This document shows positions 62,174 through 64,000 of a DNA stretch of 64,000 bases, in pieces; position 1 is the stretch's first letter, and each line of letters opens with the position of its first letter. A program made the position numbers and the translations under genes. The notes below the pieces were generated by a model. The model worked only from the letters and a program-made list of their open reading frames with translations, did no database searches and had not been told where the DNA came from. The DNA is from Hasllibacter sp. MH4015 (GTDB lineage: Bacteria > Pseudomonadota > Alphaproteobacteria > Rhodobacterales > Rhodobacteraceae). The DNA lies in contig NZ_JAHTBK010000001.1 of assembly GCF_020177575.1 (NCBI RefSeq), positions 1,919,875-1,983,874 of the forward strand. Direction: 5' to 3'.

Positions 62174-62608
62174 ATGTTCACCTCCATTCTCGTTGCCATC
62201 GACGGATCGGAACCGTCGCGCCACGCGCTCAAGACCGCCTGCGGCCTGGCCAAGGCATTCGGGGCGGAACTGCACCTGCTCCACGCCCCCCAGATCGAGA
62301 CGATGGCGATCGCCGTGGGGGCCGCTGTCGTTGACGTGCCCGTCACGCCCGAACGGATCGCGGAGGCGGGTAAAGGCGTGATGGAAGACGCCGTGAAGCG
62401 CGCAACCGAGGAGGGGATCACCGTCGCAAGCGACACGATCGGATCGGGCGATGCGGTGGACAACATCCTCGACACGGCAAAGCTGAACTCCGCCGACCTG
62501 ATCGTGATGGGGCGGCGCGGCCTTGGCTCCGTCGCCAGCCTGTTCCTCGGCTCGGTCAGCCAGAAAGTGTCCCACGGCGCGAAATGTTCGGTGCTGACGG
62601 TGGGCTGA
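62174..62608 (+). CDS. Universal stress protein (UspA family)
   Basis: This 144-aa cytoplasmic protein has MFTSILVAIDGSEPSRHALK at the N-terminus and the ATP-binding GRRGLGSVASLFLGSVSQKV segment near the end, indicating the nucleotide-binding UspA subgroup. Usp proteins support survival under stress. An AAAGGA site precedes the ATG. It stands alone between the LCCL gene and a binding-protein gene. Confidence 0.93.
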   Translation: MFTSILVAIDGSEPSRHALKTACGLAKAFGAELHLLHAPQIETMAIAVGAAVVDVPVTPERIAEAGKGVMEDAVKRATEEGITVASDTIGSGDAVDNILDTAKLNSADLIVMGRRGLGSVASLFLGSVSQKVSHGAKCSVLTVG

Positions 62609-62745
62609 TCCACGGCACACCGGGCCATCTTTGTCGGCCCCGTCCCTTCCCCGCGCCGGTCGCTTTCGCGCTCGGCGGGCCGGCGTGACACCGCCCCTGT
62701 CGTGCCGGGCGGCCCTGCGCCTGCGCACTGCCGCCCTGCGCCAGA

Positions 62746-62759
62746 TCACGGTTTCGTGA
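62746..62759. promoter_or_regulatory. Inverted repeat TCACG-N4-CGTGA upstream of second binding-protein gene
   Basis: A perfect 5+4+5 inverted repeat lies about 100 bases before the ATG. It could be an operator, but GC-rich palindromes of this size also arise by chance. The rest of the 250-base gap shows no other feature. Confidence 0.25.
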
Positions 62760-62859
62760 CCACGCGCCCTCTCGCCCTATCTCGAACAATACGCCACCCT
62801 TCGCGCCCATGCGGCGGACCGGGTCGCTCGACACAACACCTCTGGGGAGAGACCTGAAC

Positions 62860-64000
62860 ATGAACCGCCTTCTGACCGCCAGCGTGCTTGCGCTGGCCAC
62901 CGCCATTCCGGCACATGCCGAGACCTTCCGGTGGGCCGCCACCACCGATCCGCAGACGATGGACCCCCACGCGGTCAGCTCCGCGCCGGTTCTGGGGTTC
63001 CTCAACAATGTCTATGAAGGGCTGGTGCGCCGGGGCCGCGACATGGCGATCGAACCCGCCCTCGCCACCGCGTGGGAGCCGATCGGCGACGGCGAAGGCT
63101 GGCGCTTCACCCTGCGCGAAGGCGTGACCTTCCATGACGGCGCGGCCTTCACGGCGGACGATGTGCTTTTCAGCTACGAGCGCGCAAGTTCCGAGGATTC
63201 CGACGTGTCAAGCTGGTTCGCGCCCGTCTCCGACGTCGTGGTCGTGGATGAGTTCACCGTCGATATCCTCACCTCCTCTCCGCAGCCGATCTTTCCCGAC
63301 AGCATCGCCAACTGGATGATCATGGACAGCGACTGGGCCGCGGCGAACGACGCCGAACGCCCCGCCCGCGACGCAGAGAATTACGCGACCCGCAACGTCA
63401 ACGGCACCGCCGCCTTCATGCTGGAAAGCCGCCAACCCGATCTGGAGACGGTGCTGGTCCCCTTTGACGGCTGGTGGGGAGAGGTGGAACACAACATCAC
63501 CCGCGCGGTCTTCACCCCGATCCAGAACTCCGCCACCGCCGTGGCCGCCCTTCTGTCGGGGGATATCGACCTGATCGACCCTGTCCCTGTGCAAGATGCC
63601 GCGCGGGTCAACGATGCCGACGGCGTCTATGTCCTCGACGGGATCGAGGCGCGGGTCATCATGCTGGGATATGCCCACGATCACGAGACGCTGCAAAACG
63701 GCGGTGAAAACATTTTCGCCGATGTGCGCGTGCGCCGCGCCGTGGGCCATGCCGTGAACGTGCCTGCAATCCTGCAAGCGATCATGGGCGGCTCGGCGGA
63801 GGCCGAGAGCCAGCTGGTCAGCCCGGCCATGCGCGGCTATTCCCAGCCCAACGCGGCGCGCCCCGAATACGACCAGGACCTCGCCCGGTCGCTCATCGCG
63901 GAGGCAGGCGCAGATGGCGCGGAATTCACCCTCTCCTGCCCCAATGACCGCTACCTGAATGACGAGGCCGTGTGCCAGGCCATCGTCGGTATGCTGGCGC
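62860..64000 (+). CDS. ABC transporter substrate-binding protein, DppA type (partial, paralogue of the gene at 59019)
   Basis: The first 380 codons are inside the window; the gene continues off the right edge. It has a Sec signal peptide (MNRLLTASVLALATAIPAHA) and SBP family 5 strands WRFTLREGVTFHDGAAFTADDVLFSYERA. It is a clear paralogue of the protein encoded at 59019: TPIQN.AT, the VPVQD strand and CPNDRY.NDEA.CQA are shared. GGGGAGAG lies about ten bases before the ATG. Confidence 0.92.
   Translation, partial: MNRLLTASVLALATAIPAHAETFRWAATTDPQTMDPHAVSSAPVLGFLNNVYEGLVRRGRDMAIEPALATAWEPIGDGEGWRFTLREGVTFHDGAAFTADDVLFSYERASSEDSDVSSWFAPVSDVVVVDEFTVDILTSSPQPIFPDSIANWMIMDSDWAAANDAERPARDAENYATRNVNGTAAFMLESRQPDLETVLVPFDGWWGEVEHNITRAVFTPIQNSATAVAALLSGDIDLIDPVPVQDAARVNDADGVYVLDGIEARVIMLGYAHDHETLQNGGENIFADVRVRRAVGHAVNVPAILQAIMGGSAEAESQLVSPAMRGYSQPNAARPEYDQDLARSLIAEAGADGAEFTLSCPNDRYLNDEAVCQAIVGMLA

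Overview
The window is GC-rich, densely coded DNA from an alphaproteobacterium, most likely a Rhodobacterales (Rhodobacteraceae, Roseobacter-type) chromosome. Four things point there: the gene families and their high-GC codon use; a mraZ-led division/cell-wall cluster with an extended, terminator-containing leader like the UpsM leader of Rhodobacter sphaeroides; a DUF1127 gene followed by anti-Shine-Dalgarno hairpins like the CcsR/Cuckoo RNAs of that group; and a hisB-hisH-hisA-hisF-hisE run. I see no rRNA, CRISPR, transposase, prophage or plasmid gene. Almost everything looks like stable chromosomal backbone with small accessory genes between.

Layout. 1-7800 (minus): mraY (cut by the window edge), murF, murE, ftsI, ftsL, rsmH and mraZ, a translationally coupled peptidoglycan/division operon behind a ~350-base leader with a strong internal terminator and a 10-bp-periodic MraZ-box candidate. 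8000-11060: Mrp/ApbC Fe-S ATPase, an MFS exporter, then the DUF1127 gene with three predicted two-hairpin Cuckoo-type sRNAs. 11067-17221: Lrp regulator divergent from a LysE exporter, UvrD/PcrA helicase, an FMN-dependent alpha-hydroxy-acid dehydrogenase and small unknowns. 17390-24058: pyruvate carboxylase behind three 35-bp tandem repeats, a second LysE exporter, a phosphoesterase and secreted unknowns. 24341-30631: tRNA-Gly and the histidine genes, interspersed with a lipoprotein, a DUF2147 protein, a GPGGPL-repeat protein and a membrane protein, and ending in a NADAR (YbiA-like) gene overlapping hisE. 30650-33826: structured intergenic DNA, CoA-binding, YHS and zinc-ribbon proteins, an rRNA 2'-O-methyltransferase, a VOC protein and tRNA-Tyr.

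33860-42392 (minus) is the most system-like region: eight tightly packed genes joining a CDP-alcohol phosphatidyltransferase, a membrane alkaline-phosphatase-superfamily (sulfatase-type) enzyme and a flippase-like protein to a complete NMT1-type ABC importer whose permease is a fusion of two permease units, then a GT4 glycosyltransferase and a FkbM methyltransferase. I infer a cell-surface lipid or glycan pathway; its product cannot be read from sequence.

42670-50000: a dimethylglycine dehydrogenase-like enzyme, a GT-A-like protein, a RidA-family gene broken by one stop codon, clpX, clpP, and a photolyase-related protein with its FAD domain at the N-terminus. 50018-56950: a coupled thioesterase / phosphotransferase / acyl-CoA dehydrogenase / nitronate-monooxygenase operon resembling the ACAD10/11 and Lva type of hydroxyacyl-CoA catabolism, glutaryl-CoA dehydrogenase, a SpoIIAA-like protein, exonuclease III and DUF3140. 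57094-64000: a persulfide-dioxygenase-like hydrolase with a split YeeE/YedE pair, and two paralogous dipeptide-type solute-binding proteins (the second cut by the window edge) flanking an LCCL-domain secreted protein and a universal stress protein.
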